A stretch of DNA of 64,000 nucleotides from Sorghum bicolor (GCF_000003195.3 NC_012870.2:26680202-26744201); one strand, 5' to 3'. Positions 1-12,700 are shown, counted from the first letter of the stretch. Translations and numbers: made by a program. Notes: generated from the letters alone by a model not told the origin.

Positions 1-47
1 GGCCACGAGGAGCTCGCGGAGACGGAGGAAGCCGCAAGGGTAGAGCG
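1..47 (+). pseudogene. T1 antisense gene, exon fragment left of the A1 insertion
   Basis: This is the 5' part (as seen in the window) of an exon that continues at 8347-8377 after removal of A1 and one copy of its GAGCG target duplication. Joined, the reading is open and rich in Glu, Ala and Arg, like the coiled-coil exons that follow. The gene begins outside the window. Confidence 0.6.
43..47. repeat. Target-site duplication of A1 (GAGCG)
   Basis: GAGCG at 43-47 is repeated at 8342-8346, immediately outside the two LTR ends of A1. The 5-bp length is normal for LTR retrotransposons. Confidence 0.95.
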
Positions 48-1679
48 TGTTGGGTATTCTTAACATCATTACCAAAAGTAGACTAAGTTCTAAATCTAGC
101 AACGGTGCCAAAAATGCCAAACCTATCCCTCACACCACTTAAGCCAAGTTGTCATCCCCAGCATGACATGAGAGACGCGGTATTGAAATATGCAATTGCT
201 CTTCTAAATAAATAATGAATGGGATCTGCAAGCGCACAGATTAATACCGATGTAGCATTTTAACCGGGAAGTATTCCAGGTATCGTTATTTATATTTTTA
301 CCACTGGGAAGGGATTAATCAATCATCACTATTGATTACAGAATAGAATATGAGATTGAGCATCTTTCATTGCATGTATAATTGAGAACATTATATCTAA
401 CTCTTCATACAGGGATAAGTGTCACATAATAGATATATGAAATGATAATAGTGACAAGGATAACTAATCTGATCTAGCCACATAATAAATATGATAAGCA
501 CCTCAATTAGATACTCTAGAAAGTCATTAGCATGGTATTAGAACGAACTACAAGAATATTCCCTAAGTTATTCTTAACTATATAGTCTAGCATATCATAG
601 TTAGTGCAAGCATACTTAGCAATCATTGCGAGACAAGACTACGCCCATGCATAGTGATATTAGCAAGGAATTTGAGAAACATAGCAATCACTCCCCTGTA
701 ATAATGTTGCTCTGCCAGCCCAATACACGAGAGGGGGACTATATAAGAATCAATGAAGCTGTCACTATCACGAACTACCCCACGATCTGGCATATTGGGT
801 ACAATCGCAGATAAATACGGTATAAGCACCACGCCTACACAATATCTATCATTTACCCATGGATCCGATGGATAAACGCTATATGATCCTAAGCATGTAT
901 ATAGATCGTATCTAACTAAGCCAAGTACATAACTATGATAAACTAAGAACAATATAATCTTGAATATAAGCAAATAGAGCAAAGTCATAAGCAATATATT
1001 GAAGTAGAACAAAGTCATATTCATAATATTGAAGAACAAAGATAATTAGAAAGCAATTAGAAGCACAATTAGAGAATTACCAAGAATCCTCCTGACAGAT
1101 CCGGAAACCAATCGAAGATTGACTCCTTCTAGTTCTAATCCTATGTAGCTATGCTAATCTAGATATCTAATTGATGTGGTGGCTCTAATCTTGATCAGAG
1201 GCTTCTTCTCCCTTGATGGAACAATGAATTAGGGTTGAGAGGCTCTCTCCTCCAGGGGCCAGGGGGTCTGGTTTTATAGTCCCTTCAAGTGAATATGGGC
1301 CCTTAGATCAAACCGACATAGATTGTATGGTTTAGATTCATCCTTTAGGTCGGTGGAGACTTCCCGCAAAGTAGAGTCCTGATTGGACTTAGGGGCAGGG
1401 CGGGCGCCCTGTCTCTGGCCCCGATTCGCCTCCGCTTCGGTCTCGTGGCTTCTGGAGTCTTCTAGATGTAAGATAATTGCACAACACGTTAATATCTTTA
1501 CGTAATCCTGACATGTGGGCCTTTCTTCCATATTTCCTGATAACCCCCTACAGAAATAGACAAACACCAAAACTCGTGGAATTTTGTCAGATAAAACCCT
1601 AAGTCTAGATCTTTATTTCATTTGGATCCTTTTCTTTATTTATTTGATAATTAAATTTGATACTTAAGGACCGTCAACA
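48..1679 (-). repeat. A1 3' LTR
   Basis: 1,632 bp, bounded by TGTTGGG and CAACA. It is nearly identical to 6668-8341 but has only the 14-bp partial unit of the GC-rich 21-bp repeat seen in the other LTR. Its mirror image appears twice in A2. Confidence 0.95.
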
Positions 1680-1694
1680 AACTCCCCCAAGCTT
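1680..1694 (-). other. A1 polypurine tract
   Basis: On the minus strand this reads AAGCTTGGGGGAGTT, directly before the 3' LTR. That is the expected position and composition for the plus-strand primer. The same sequence precedes the A2 3' LTR. Confidence 0.85.
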
Positions 1695-3867
1695 ACCTCT
1701 TGCTCGTCCCTGAGCAAGGATAGACTCAGCTATGGATCAGAAGTTGCTGCAATATCTTTAAAAATTTGACGGTACACATGCTCTTAAATAAGATCTCATC
1801 TCTGAGTTAGAGTAAACTGTCAAGACTTAAAACTTACTTACTTTACCTTCACTATGGGACTTGTAACTGTCACTTCTGTCTTGAGTGGTTAAAAGATAGA
1901 ACAGTCTAGCCAAGTGCCATGTCTCTTATTCTTGATCAGCTATAGCTCTGGGGTTTTTGCAGATTTTCAAATAAAACTCAGAATTCCTTGTATGATTCTC
2001 TCAGGTCACTCTTTTGTGGTATTTTTGGATCCTTACCAAGGCATTGATGGTATATGCCTTCTCTCAAGATATGTGGTATTTGGGGTATAAGGCATAGTGA
2101 CATTGCCTTCTCTCTCATCCTACTCTAATAAGGCTTTAATATCTGGAGCTCATAGGTGGGAGATAAAATATACATACTTACAAGACATGTATTGCATAGT
2201 CAAACCATGGATCCAAAGTAACAAGTCAATAAGTTTAATCAAGATGTGCATGTGTGGCGAATGAATGGTATATGGTGATGATGGTGATAACAATGGTGAA
2301 AACAATGGTGAAAACAATGGTGGTGAAAGTCTAATTCTACTTTGCTCTTCTGATGGGATACATACCTTCCTTGCTTTTGAAACTTTATGAGGAGAATGAG
2401 ATGCTCTTCTTTTTCTTTTCTCTCAGGTGGGTATCTTGCACCCCTAATTCTACTGTCGGACACTTGTCCATTTTTACCTCTCGTCTCACTTTTTCTTTTC
2501 TTTCGAGGTTCCGAGCACTTGCTCCTTTTTATTTCCTCGTATTATTTTCTTCTTCTTCTTTTTTTTAGAGCACTCATCTCTTGAGATAATATAGCAAGTG
2601 GTAGTAACAAGATAACTTGAGCATTTATTTCACAAGGGGAAAACAGAAATATTTTTGGTTATTCTCTCCCGGATTAGGAGTAGAATATTTTTAGGTGGTT
2701 CTGGAGATGGAAATGAGTGGATGTATGTGGATGGTACTTCCGGAGTAGAAGTAGCATATATGAGTGAACGTGCAAGTGAAATCTTGATTTAACCACATGA
2801 CAAGCTCCTAAGGGTCTACACAGCTTGACCATACTCAATGCTCATAAGCAGTAAATAGTAAATGTGTGGCTCAAAGTCTAGCAAGCATGTATATATGGCT
2901 GTGGTAGGAATTTAAGCTCTCATCATACAGGAACTCAACATGCAACATTTTAAAGATTTTCAAAGATAAATTCTCCAGAATTCTAGCATCTCTAGGAACA
3001 GATAAACAGCAGCTCAACCTTCCTATATCGTATCCGTTAACAACTTAGACTTCAGATCAAGTTTTCATCCCACAAGTTTAGGTCTAGGGCAAGCTTTAAA
3101 TTATAACAGTTATGTCTAAACTTGAGAGAGAACTTAAAATGTGCAAATTAGGCAGAGCAACTATTCATCATATCCATGCTTAAGTTTTATTAGATACAGA
3201 TTAGCATAGCCACTTTATTTATTATTTAAACACACTAAGTAATATATATATATAAGCATAAAATCTTTATTTGGTTTTCCTATAGTTTATGTGTATTAAT
3301 ATTCTAAAATAATATAAATATAAAGATAGATAGATAGAAATACTTATCGAGATAAATGGGGGTGCTCTCCCCCAAGCTGAATTTTGACGTAATTTCTCTT
3401 GATGTAGCTAGCAGGTGGCAGAGGTGTATTTGAAAGCAGCATTCTGACAGCGATTAGAATGTCCTCCGTCTGCTAGTCTTCTTGATTCTTAAATTCTGTG
3501 GAGCTCAAATAGACAACAAAGCTTGTGGAACTGATTAAGTGTTAGCATAAATATCTAGCCTTTATCATCTTGAGACTCCTTAATAATTATTACTCCCTGT
3601 TTTTATATTTTTATTTTATAAAGCAGAAAAAATATTTATTTTATTTTTATGCCACCACAGTGAATGTACGTATGGGTTTTATGCCACTCGTCTATTCACA
3701 TGGGGCTTACTATTTTTCACATTTTTATTTTCTTTTTAAGACAGTATGAGCATGTTTAACTAAGTAAACTATTTAAAATAACTGAAAGGGAAAGGGTAAC
3801 TACCAAGTTTACCTCTTGGCAAGGCGTTCGGTGTTTTTAAGTCCTCCGAACGGGACTCTCAAATTTC
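1695..3867 (-). other. A1 3' non-coding region
   Basis: About 2.2 kb between the gag-protease stop and the polypurine tract. I see no conserved reading frame, and short ORFs here are not shared with A2 in a protein-like way. The DNA sequence itself is well kept between A1 and A2 (48946-51146). It includes pyrimidine-rich runs around 2400-2570 and a second copy of the polypurine motif at 3365-3378. Confidence 0.7.
3365..3378 (-). other. Internal polypurine-tract-like motif in A1
   Basis: The minus strand reads AGCTTGGGGGAGAG, sharing AGCTTGGGGGAG with the true polypurine tract at 1680-1694. It is followed by GCACCCCC, so a GGGGG/CCCCC hairpin is also possible. The same motif sits at 49439-49452 in A2. 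Confidence 0.5.
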
Positions 3868-6507
3868 TTAATCGTCCTGAGGTTCGTTGGGTGGCGTAGT
3901 CGGTACTTCCGGCAGCGCCTCCTCTTCTTGTATAGTTATCTTCATTTTCCACACCTGACTCGGTGCTTCAATCTCCTCTGGATAATTCTGTTTAAACTCT
4001 ACGTCTTCTGACCTTACAACTTCTCCTTCATAGTCTGCCCATCCGTCCTTAATGATCTGCCTCCTCTGGTTGCGGTTGCGTCGTTTTCTTACCTGCTTAG
4101 ATTCTTCAATGATATAGTTAGGGTCACTAAAATAACAGCGTACCTTCTCTGAGGGGAAGTGCATATGGACTTCTCCGGTTCCAATGTAGATAATGGCTTT
4201 AACGGTGCTGAGGAACGGTCTTCCAAGGATGATGGGTGGATCATACTCGTCTTCTCCCATGTCAACAACTTGAAAGTCTGTGTAGACAAAATGATCGTCT
4301 ATTTTGACTGGGACATCAGATACTATTCCTTGAACTTCTCAAAATGTCTGATCTGCCATCTGGAGCTGAATGTATGTTGGTCTTAGTGGCATGGTCCCGA
4401 ACAAGAGCCGATAGGTGACTGCGGCCATTATGTTGACGCCTGATCCGGTGTCGCAAATCGTCTTGTAGAAGTTGTATCCATTTATGGAGCAGTAGATGCT
4501 TGGCATTCTTGGGTCGTCCTTCTTGGTCAAAGACGGTGACTTCAGTTGGTGATCTTGGCCTCCATGGATTACAGTGACCATCTTAGTTGACTCGGTCCAC
4601 ACTTGCTTGTTCCTGTTCCTCCTGTTGGTCCTCTTCCTTGATTGACGTCTGGATTGATTTGGAATTTGTGTAGTCTTGTTTTTGAAGAAAAATGTTTCCT
4701 TCTTCCCTTTGACGTAGAAACTGATCTTAGCAGCACTGGCGTAGATGATAGCTCCCGTGGTGTTCAAAAATGGCCTCCCTAGGATGATAGGTGCTCTCTC
4801 ATCATTTCCGGTCTCTACCACTACGAAGTCTGCTGGGGCATATAAGGTACCAACTCGGACACAAAGGTTCCTCACTATTCCTTTTGGAAAAGTTATCGTC
4901 TGATCTGCAAACTGCAAACACATGGTTGTCTCTAATAAAGGATATGTAAAGAATTTCTCATAGAGTACCCTGGGTATAATGTTGACACTGGAGCCAAAGT
5001 CGCAGAGTGCTTCTGGGAAGTCCACCATGCCGATGGAGATCGGGATGACGGGGCGTCCTGGATCGCCTCTCTTGACCGGCAGACGGTCAGTAGAAAATTC
5101 ATTGACGGGGTTACTCCAATTACCTGCATCAAACACGTCTACAAGATTTGCAGATTCTAATCCTTCCCGTTGTGATGGTATACCGGGGTTAGTAGTAGGA
5201 ACAGCAGCAGCTATTTGATTTAACTGAGATTCAATCATTTTATTAAAGCTAATTTGATTCTTGATGGCAGTAGAAAAATTATCCATTCTATTATTTATAT
5301 TTTCTAGCATTTTATCATTAGATGCCAATTTCTTAGATAGGTTATCCATTAGCTTTCCTTGATTAGACACTAACTCTCTCAAAGGTGGAAAATTATTATT
5401 ATTGTTGTAAGAATTGTTACCTTGATAATTACCTGAGTAGTTAGGCCTCTGTTGATTCCAACCTTGATTTTGTTGAGGACGGTTGTAGTAGTTGTTGTTG
5501 TTGATGTAGTTCACATCCTCAAGTATCTCAGGGCAATGGTTGCCTAAGTGTCCAGTGTCTCCACACTCCTCACAAGTCATGTGAGAGTCGTAGATGTGCA
5601 TAACTTCTTTCTTGTCTCCAGCTTTATCATCGAGCTTCTTCATGAGCAGGTCTAGCTTTGCAGACAGCATGTCTACCTCCTTCAGCTGATGCATACCTCC
5701 ACCTCTCTTGCGTGTCTGGGTCCTCTCTTCATTCCAGCTTTGATTGGACGCCATCTTCTCCACAAGAGCTGTGGCTTGTGGTATAGTAAGTGATAAGAAT
5801 GCTCCTCCAGCTGCAGCATCCATGGTCTCTCGGGCACTGTTGCTGAGCCCATGATAAAACGTCTGCATCAATAGCCAACTCTCCATTCCATGATGGGGAC
5901 ATTCTAGGATGTAGTCTTGAAAGCGCTCCCATGCTTCTGGAACAGATTCATCATTTTGTTGCTGAAAACTTGTAATCTTCCCACGGAGAGCATTGGTCTT
6001 GCCCATGGGAAAGAACTTGGCCAGGAAGTTTGTTGAGCAGAGTGCCCACGTAGTATTCTTCTCCTTTGTAGCGTAGAACCACTGCTTCGCTCTTCCTAAC
6101 AGTGAGAATGGGAAGAGGCGAAGTAGTATAGCGTCTTTGGAAACTCCTGCTATGGTGAATGTGTTGCAAATCTCCAGGAAGTGTTGTAAATGAGCACTAG
6201 CATCTTCGTGTGCCTTCCCACAAAACTGGTTGGACTGCACCATGTTGATAAGTCCAGGCTTGAGCTCAAAGTTGCCATCGATCTCTGCAGCAGGTCCAGT
6301 GCGGATGTTGTCCGTAGTGGGAGCTGAGAACTCGCGGATCGATTTGTTCGCCATGGCTTCGAACTCTGAAGACAAGTTCCGGTGATCTTCTTGATTGGAT
6401 GAAGCTTCTTCGTGAAGTGTTGATGATTTCTTTAGCTTGGCCCTCGTCTTCTTGAATAATGCTTCAGGATTGTCAACAAAATTTCCTGGAAGATGTCTTC
6501 TATACAT
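3868..6507 (-). pseudogene. A1 gag plus two retropepsin-like domains, one premature stop
   Basis: The reading starts at ATG 6507 and would give about 879 residues, matching the 884-residue open copy in A2. The N-terminal half is an Athila-type gag (residues about 60-260), followed by an intact CCHC zinc knuckle (CEECGDTGHLGNHC). After an Asn-rich linker come two aspartic-protease-like units, one with DFGSSVN and one with the canonical DTGSGVN, each followed by an ILGRPFL motif. At 4339-4341 a TGA replaces the CGA found in A2, a single C-to-T change that truncates the protein at 722 residues inside the second protease unit. The frame continues open to 3868. Nothing after it resembles RT or integrase. 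Confidence 0.85.
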
Positions 6508-6641
6508 ACGTTCCCCTGCATAAGATAAAATAGAAAAATATCGGGGTAAAACTGTATGAGAGAATAGATAAGCTCAATCATATTAGTGATGCGAATGATA
6601 ACTCAAAATCTTTTATTCCATTCCTGATTGGTAATCAACCT

Positions 6642-6659
6642 TCCCCGGCAACGGCGCCA
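6642..6659 (-). other. A1 primer-binding site (tRNA-Asp)
   Basis: The minus strand reads TGGCGCCGTTGCCGGGGA, eight bases inside the 5' LTR. It is complementary to the 3' end of plant tRNA-Asp(GTC) as I know it (CCCCGGCAACGGCGCCA). Athila-lineage elements commonly use this tRNA. Confidence 0.88.
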
Positions 6660-7891
6660 AAAATGCTTGTTGGGTATTCTTAACATCATTACCAAAAGTA
6701 GACTAAGTTCTAAATCTAGCAACGGTGCCAAAAATGCCAAACCTATCCCTCACACCACTTAAGCCAAGTTGTCATCCCCAGCATGACATGAGAGACGCGG
6801 TATTGAAATATGCAATTGCTCTTCTAAATAAATAATGAATGGGATCTGCAAGCGCACAGATTAATACCGATGTAGCATTTTAACCGGGAAGTATTCCAGG
6901 TATCGTTATTTATATTTTTACCACTGGGAAGGGATTAATCAATCATCACTATTGATTACAGAATAGAATATGAGATTGAGCATCTTTCATTGCATGTATA
7001 ATTGAGAACATTATATCTAACTCTTCATACAGGGATAAGTGTCACATAATAGATATATGAAATGATAATAGTGACAAGGATAACTAATCTGATCTAGCCA
7101 CATAATAAATATGATAAGCACCTCAATTAGATACTCTAGAAAGTCATTAGCATGGTATTAGAACGAACTACAAGAATATTCCCTAAGTTATTCTTAACTA
7201 TATAGTCTAGCATATCATAGTTAGTGCAAGCATACTTAGCAATCATTGCGAGACAAGACTACGCCCATGCATAGTGATATTAGCAAGGAATATGAGAAAC
7301 ATAGCAATCAATCCCCTGTAATAATGTTGCTCTGCCAGCCCAATACACGAGAGGGGGACTATATAAGAATCAATGAAGCTGTCACTATCACGAACTACCC
7401 CACGATCTGGCATATTGGGTACAATCGCAGATAAATACGGTATAAGCACCACGCCTACACAATATCTATCATTTACCCATGGATCCGATGGATAAACGCT
7501 ATACGATCCTAAGCAAGTATATAGATCGTATCTAACTAAGCCAAGTACATAACTATGATAAACTAAGAACAATATAATCTTGAATATAAGCAAATAGAGC
7601 AAAGTCATAAGCAATATATTGAAGTAGAACAAAGTCATATTCATAATATTGAAGAACAAAGATAATTAGAAAGCAATTAGAAGCACAATTAGAGAATTAC
7701 CAAGAATCCTCCTGACAGATCCGGAAACCAATCGAAGATTGACTCCTTCTAGTTCTAATCCTATGTAGCTATGCTAATCTAGATATCTAATTGATGTGGT
7801 GGCTCTAATCTTGATCAGAGGCTTCTTCTCCCTTGATGGAACAATGAATTAGGGTTGAGAGGCTCTCTCCTCCAGGGGCCAGGGGGTCTGG

Positions 7892-7898
7892 TTTTATA
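7892..7898 (-). promoter_or_regulatory. TATA box of A1 5' LTR
   Basis: TATAAAA on the minus strand within GGGACTATAAAACCAG. The same box is at 44899-44905 in A2. It should drive the genomic RNA of the element. Confidence 0.65.
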
Positions 7899-8015
7899 GT
7901 CCCTTCAAGTGAATATGGGCCCTTGGATCAAACCGACATAGATTGTATGGTTTAGATTCATCCTTTAGGTCGGTGGAGACTTCCCGCAAAGCAGAGTCCT
8001 GATTGGACTTAGGGG

Positions 8016-8071
8016 CAGGGCGGGCGCCCAGTTGGACAGGGCGGGCGCCCAGTTGGACAGGGCGGGCGCCC
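8016..8071. repeat. 21-bp tandem repeat in the A1 5' LTR
   Basis: Two full 21-bp units (8016-8036, 8037-8057) and a 14-bp partial unit (8058-8071), each containing CAGGGCGGGCGCCC. The 3' LTR of the same element has only the 14-bp part, which accounts exactly for the 42-bp length difference. The array lies 118 bp upstream of the TATA box (minus strand), in U3. Confidence 0.92.
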
Positions 8072-8346
8072 TGTCTCTGGCCCCGATTCGCCTCCGCTTC
8101 GGTCTCGTGGCTTCTGGAGTCTTCTAGATGTAAGATAATTGCACAGCACGTTAATATCTTTACGTAATCCTGACATGTGGGCCTTTCTTCCATATTTCCT
8201 GATAACCCCCTGCAGAAATAGACAAACACCAAAACTCGTGGAATTCTGTCAGATAAAACCCTAAGTCTAGATCTTTATTTCATTTGGATCCTTTTCTTTA
8301 TTTATTTGATAATTAAATTTGATACTTAAGGACCGTCAACAGAGCG

Positions 8347-9492
8347 CGCAGCTAAGCGCCTCGTGGACGAGGTTAAGGTAGGTGGTCCTGTGTGCTGCTG
8401 GGATAACTTTATGCAGTGTTCCTTTGTTCGACATGTGTTCTTTCTTGCAGGGCGTGATGAAAACGGCGAAGTACCGGAAACGGTGCTTCAACCAGATTGA
8501 GGGAATTGTGGCCGAGAATAAGGCCTTGTCCACGGAGGTAGACCGGCTGCGGTCGGAGGTTGGGGAGAAGGTGGCCGAGATGAACGCCTAGGAGGAGCGT
8601 CGTCTCGAGCTCACTCGTCGCTTGGCCGACCAGTACCGGCAGTGGTCAGGTCAGTCACGTGCTCCGAGTAGCTTTGTGTAGCTGCGTAGTTTGCTTTATT
8701 GACCGGGTTATGATTCACGTAGCCTTGGAGGAGGAGGTGGCGCGCCTCCGACAGGAGAAGGAGCAGCTCGGTCAAGAGCTAGCCAGGGCGCTAGAGGCCG
8801 GTCGCCGAGCAGGGGAGGAGTTGGGTCGGAAGGACCGGGAGTTGTCTGGTAATACGCGCCGCCCCGTTATCTGCCGCTTATCGCCCTTTTTGATATGTTG
8901 AAAATAACATCTTGCTTGACTTGCAGTGCTCAAGGTGAACGCCAAGAAGCACCTGGACGAGCTGGTCAGGGACCGGGACTCCTGGAAGGTCAATTGTTGT
9001 AAGATCTGGAAAGGAGTGTCCCCGGTCCTGGACTTGATCAGCCCCGAGCTCCCGGAGAGCCAGCCCCGCGCGCCGAAATTGACGCCAGTTGAAAAGGCGC
9101 AACGGGCGTGGGACTGGCTTTAGCAGTTCGTGAAGGACGCTGGGGAGTTTGCTGGTGCGCACATCCTTAGCATGGTGCGTGCCCACTACCCCCTGGTCGA
9201 TTTGACCAGGCTGGAGAAGGGGTACCCCAAGGAGGTCGGCCCGCAGGAGGCGGACGAGCTTCGGGGTGGTTTGCTGGACTTGTCGTCGACGGTGATTGGC
9301 GACATCAATCTATGCGGAACGGCCACTCCCCCCGACCAGCCAGGTTCAGACAGGTCGGCCAGGGAGCTGTCGGGCGCGTCTATTGCGGGAGATGGGCGGT
9401 CGACGCCTGCGGTCTCGACCAGCCAGGCACCGGTGGCCCCGACTCCTTCGTCCGGGCAGCAAGGCCAGTCGGGTGATCAGCCCGAGCAGTAG
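8347..9492 (+). pseudogene. T1 antisense gene (coiled-coil protein, spliced), with two stops
   Basis: Exons at 8347-8377, 8451-8649, 8723-8848 and 8927-9492 join in frame through canonical GT-AG introns (GTAGGT/TTGCAG, GTCAGT/CGTAG, GTAATA/TTGCAG). Exons 2 and 3 encode a Glu/Arg/Leu-rich coiled coil. The last exon holds a mixed globular part around ILSMVRAHYPLVDLTRLEKG and a Pro/Ser/Gln-rich tail. The layout resembles the antisense extra genes known from Tat-lineage elements, often labelled putative gypsy-type transposon proteins. In-frame TAG codons at 8589-8591 and 9121-9123 break it, as does the A1 insertion upstream. The function is unknown. It converges on the T1 pol reading, whose stop is about 300 bp away. 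Confidence 0.7.
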
Positions 9493-9788
9493 GCCAGTAG
9501 GATAGTCTGTAGGAGTAGACTAGTGTCCGCCCGTCAGGGTGTTTATTGTAAACTTTATATGTAAAGTTTGTAATAAAGTTTTGAATTTGTCATGACTACT
9601 ATTTTGAGCGCTGTGAAGTTGTCTGAGTGACGTGTCACTGTGTTTGATTCATGGTCGTTAAGATTTTCCGTCGCAGAGGACATTGTTGTTCTTCGCCGAA
9701 AGCTCTGCGTGTAAACAAAGTATAGCCAAAAAAGAAAAATTTTATTACTGCCAACTATAAGAGACTTACAAGCAAAAGTTACTGGAAC
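9493..9788. other. Gap between convergent T1 antisense gene and T1 pol
   Basis: 296 bp with no coding signal. It contains an AATAAA at 9572-9577 suited to ending the plus-strand antisense transcript. Confidence 0.5.
9572..9577 (+). terminator. Candidate polyadenylation signal of the T1 antisense gene
   Basis: AATAAA, 80 bp after the TAG stop at 9490-9492, in AT-rich sequence. Plant poly(A) signals are loose, so this is only suggestive. Confidence 0.4.
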
Positions 9789-12700
9789 TTATGGATAAAA
9801 TCGGCGCAGTTTGTCTATGTGCCAAGAGTTAGGCACGAGTGTTCCGTCTGGATACGCCAATCTGTAGGATGTGGGTCGTGTGACTTCGGCGACCACAAAG
9901 GGTCCCTCCCAGGGAGTGGATAGCTTGTGCATTCCTTCCTGGCTTGTTTTCCACCTGAGTACCAGATCGCCGACCACGAAAGAACGGTCCTTGACGTTCC
10001 TGTTATGGTACCGCCTGACTGCCGCAAGATACTTTGCTGTTCAGAGACAAGAATTTAGACGCTTTTCCTCCATGCAGTTGATTTCGAGCTCTCTGGCGCT
10101 GTCGGCTGTTGACTGGTCGAAATTTTCAATCCTAGGAGAACCAAAGGTTATGTCAGACGGTAGGACTGCCTCGGCGCCGTAAACCGTGAAGTAGGGTGAC
10201 ACTCCCGTGTTCCGACTAGTCTGGGTTCGGAGGCCCCAGACCACAGCTGGTAACTCTTTCATCCATCGACCGGGTGCTCTGTCGTTCTCGGTGTACAGCC
10301 TTTTCTTGAGGGCGTCAATGATCATTCCGTTTGCACGCTCGACCTGACCATTTGCCCGTGGGTGTGCTACTGACACGTATTTTATGACTATGCCCCTGTC
10401 ATCGCAGAAGTCCCAAAATGCGGTGCCAGTAAACTGAGTACCCAGGTCGGTGATTATGCTGTTCGGGATCCCGAACCTGTGTATGATTTGATTGAGGAAT
10501 TCCACAGCCTTCTCGGAGGTCGCTTTTACCAGTGGCATGTATTCGATCCATTTTGAGAACTTGTCGCTTAATACGAAGACGAACTTGAAGTTGCCAGGGG
10601 CCGGTTTAAATGGCCCGATCATGTCGAGTCCCCAGCAGGCAAAAGGCCAGGATGACGGGATAGTTTGAATCTCGTGAGCGGTTACGTGGGTCCTTTTAGC
10701 GAAGAACTGGCACCCCTCGCAGTGTCGGACCAGTTTTTCGGCGTCGTTGACCACGGTTGGCCAATAAAATCCTGCTCGGAAAGCTTTTCTGACCAGCGTT
10801 CTGGATGCAGCGTGGTTGCCGCAGGATCCGGCATGTATGTCTTCGAGGAGTTTGATGCCATCATCTTGAGATATGCACTTGAGTAGTACCTCGGAGCTTG
10901 CATTTTTTCGCATGAGTTTGCCGTCCACCAGTGTGTAATTCTTTGATCGTCGAATGAGGCGTTCGTTCTCTGTTTTGTTCTGGAAACCCGTCCCATCCGA
11001 TATATACTTGATGAACGGGGTACGCCAATCACGACCACTGGTTGTCAGAGTGGCGTCGTCTATGAGCATGGTTTCCGTGGGTTGCTTTTCGACCAGGCCA
11101 GAGCCCACGCTTGGCTCATGGATGTCCTGGACGAAAACGCCCCGTGGGATCGTGGCCCGAGATGACCCTAACTTTGACAACGCATCAGCTGCCTGGTTCT
11201 TATCCCGGACCACGTGGATGTACTCTATGCCGTATAAGTTGTTTTACCATTTGCGAATTTCTTTGCAGTAGAGATCCATCTTCTCGTGGGTCGCGTCCCA
11301 CTCCTTTTTGAGCTGGTTGATAACTAAAGCAGAGTCGCCATAGACATAGAGGCATTTGACTCCCAACTCAACGGAAAGCCTTATGCCGTGCAGGCATGCT
11401 TCGTATTCGGCAACGTTGTTTGATGCCGGAAAAAGGATCCTGAGGACGTAACGCGGTTTGTCCTTGTTAGGCGATACGAAGAGTATCCCAGCGCCGGCGC
11501 CGTTGATGTCCAAGGACCCGTCAAAGAACATTGACCAGTGGTCGGAGACGTCGGGAACGGGAGGCTCGTTGAGATCCGTCCATTCAGCAATAAAATCGAC
11601 CAGGGCCTGAGACTTGACTGTGGTGCAGCTCTGGAACTCCAAGGAAAATGGGCATAACTCCATCGCCCATTTTACAATTCTGCCGTTGGCGTCTTTATTG
11701 CGCAGAATGTCCCCAAGAGGGAAACTAGTGGTTACCAAGATTCGATGGCCGTCGAAGTAGTGCTTCAGCTTTCTTGACGTTATTAGAATAGCGTACATGA
11801 GCTTCTGTATTTGTGGGTACCTGGCCTTGGACTCGTTTAGGACTTCGCTTATGAAGTAGACGGGTCTCTGGACCTTGTAGACATGACCTGGCTCATCTCG
11901 CTCGACCACTATTGCCGTGGAGACAACCCTGTCGGTTGCAGCAATGTAAAGGAGTAGGTCTTCATTGGGCTGAGGTGCTGTAAGAACAGGCGGGGAAGTG
12001 AGGAAAGCCTTAAGCTGGGTGAACGCAGCGTCGGCTTCCTCTGTCCAGGAGAACTTTTGCGACGCCTTCAAGAGTTTGAAGAAAGGGAGGCCTTTTTCTC
12101 CTAGTCTTGAGATGAAGCGGCTGAGTGCGGCCATACACCCGGTGAGCTTCTGAATATCTTTGACATTTTTAGGTGGTCGCATGTCAAGTACTGCTTTTAC
12201 TTTTGAGGCCGAGCAGTAGACCAGAAGGAACACCGAAGATGCACTTTTTGGGGTTAAGCTTCCACTTGTATCTATTAAGCGCCTTAAAGGTTCGGTCTAG
12301 GTTGTCGATTAGGGTGCTTGCATCCCTTGTTTTGACGACCACGTCATCGACATAGGCCTCGACGAGGTCATCACGAATCTCGTCGTGGAGGCATTGCTGG
12401 ATGGCCCGTTGATAAGTGGCTCCAGCGTTTTTGAGTCCGAATGACATGGTCGTGTAGCAATATGCGCGAAAAGGAGTAATGAAAGATGTTTTTATCTGAT
12501 CGTCTTCCTTTAGCGAGATCTGGTGATAACCAGAGTAGCAGTCTAGAAAAGAGAGGAGTTCGCATCCGGCCGTTGAGTCGACCACCTCGTCGATGCGAGG
12601 GAGACCAAAAGGATCTTTAGGACAGTGTTTATTGAGATCTGTGTAATCAACGCACATTCTCCATTCATTATTCTTTTTGCGTACAAGAACCGGATTGGCA

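Larger units (their letters stand above)
48..8341 (-). mobile_element. A1: Athila-like gag-only LTR retrotransposon
   Basis: The element is 8,294 bp with LTRs at 48-1679 (3') and 6668-8341 (5'), both starting TGTTGGG and ending CAACA on this strand. The internal part holds a primer-binding site matching tRNA-Asp, one gag-protease reading (3868-6507), about 2.2 kb of non-coding sequence and a polypurine tract. There is no reverse transcriptase, RNase H or integrase, so it is non-autonomous. The two LTRs differ by about nine substitutions plus a 42-bp length difference from a tandem repeat, which means a recent insertion. It lies in an exon of the T1 antisense gene. Confidence 0.93.
6668..8341 (-). 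repeat. A1 5' LTR
   Basis: 1,674 bp. It differs from the 3' LTR by roughly nine substitutions and by two extra copies of a 21-bp GC-rich unit at 8016-8071. The promoter TATA box is at 7892-7898. Confidence 0.95.

Noticed and set aside
2239..2584. Small His-rich and Ser/Phe-rich ORFs in A1
   Set aside because: These come from trinucleotide-like and pyrimidine-rich low-complexity DNA, not a conserved protein.
6642..6659. Possible tRNA genes suggested by tRNA-like ends
   Set aside because: Only the 18-base acceptor complement is present, next to an LTR, so it is a primer-binding site and not a tRNA gene.
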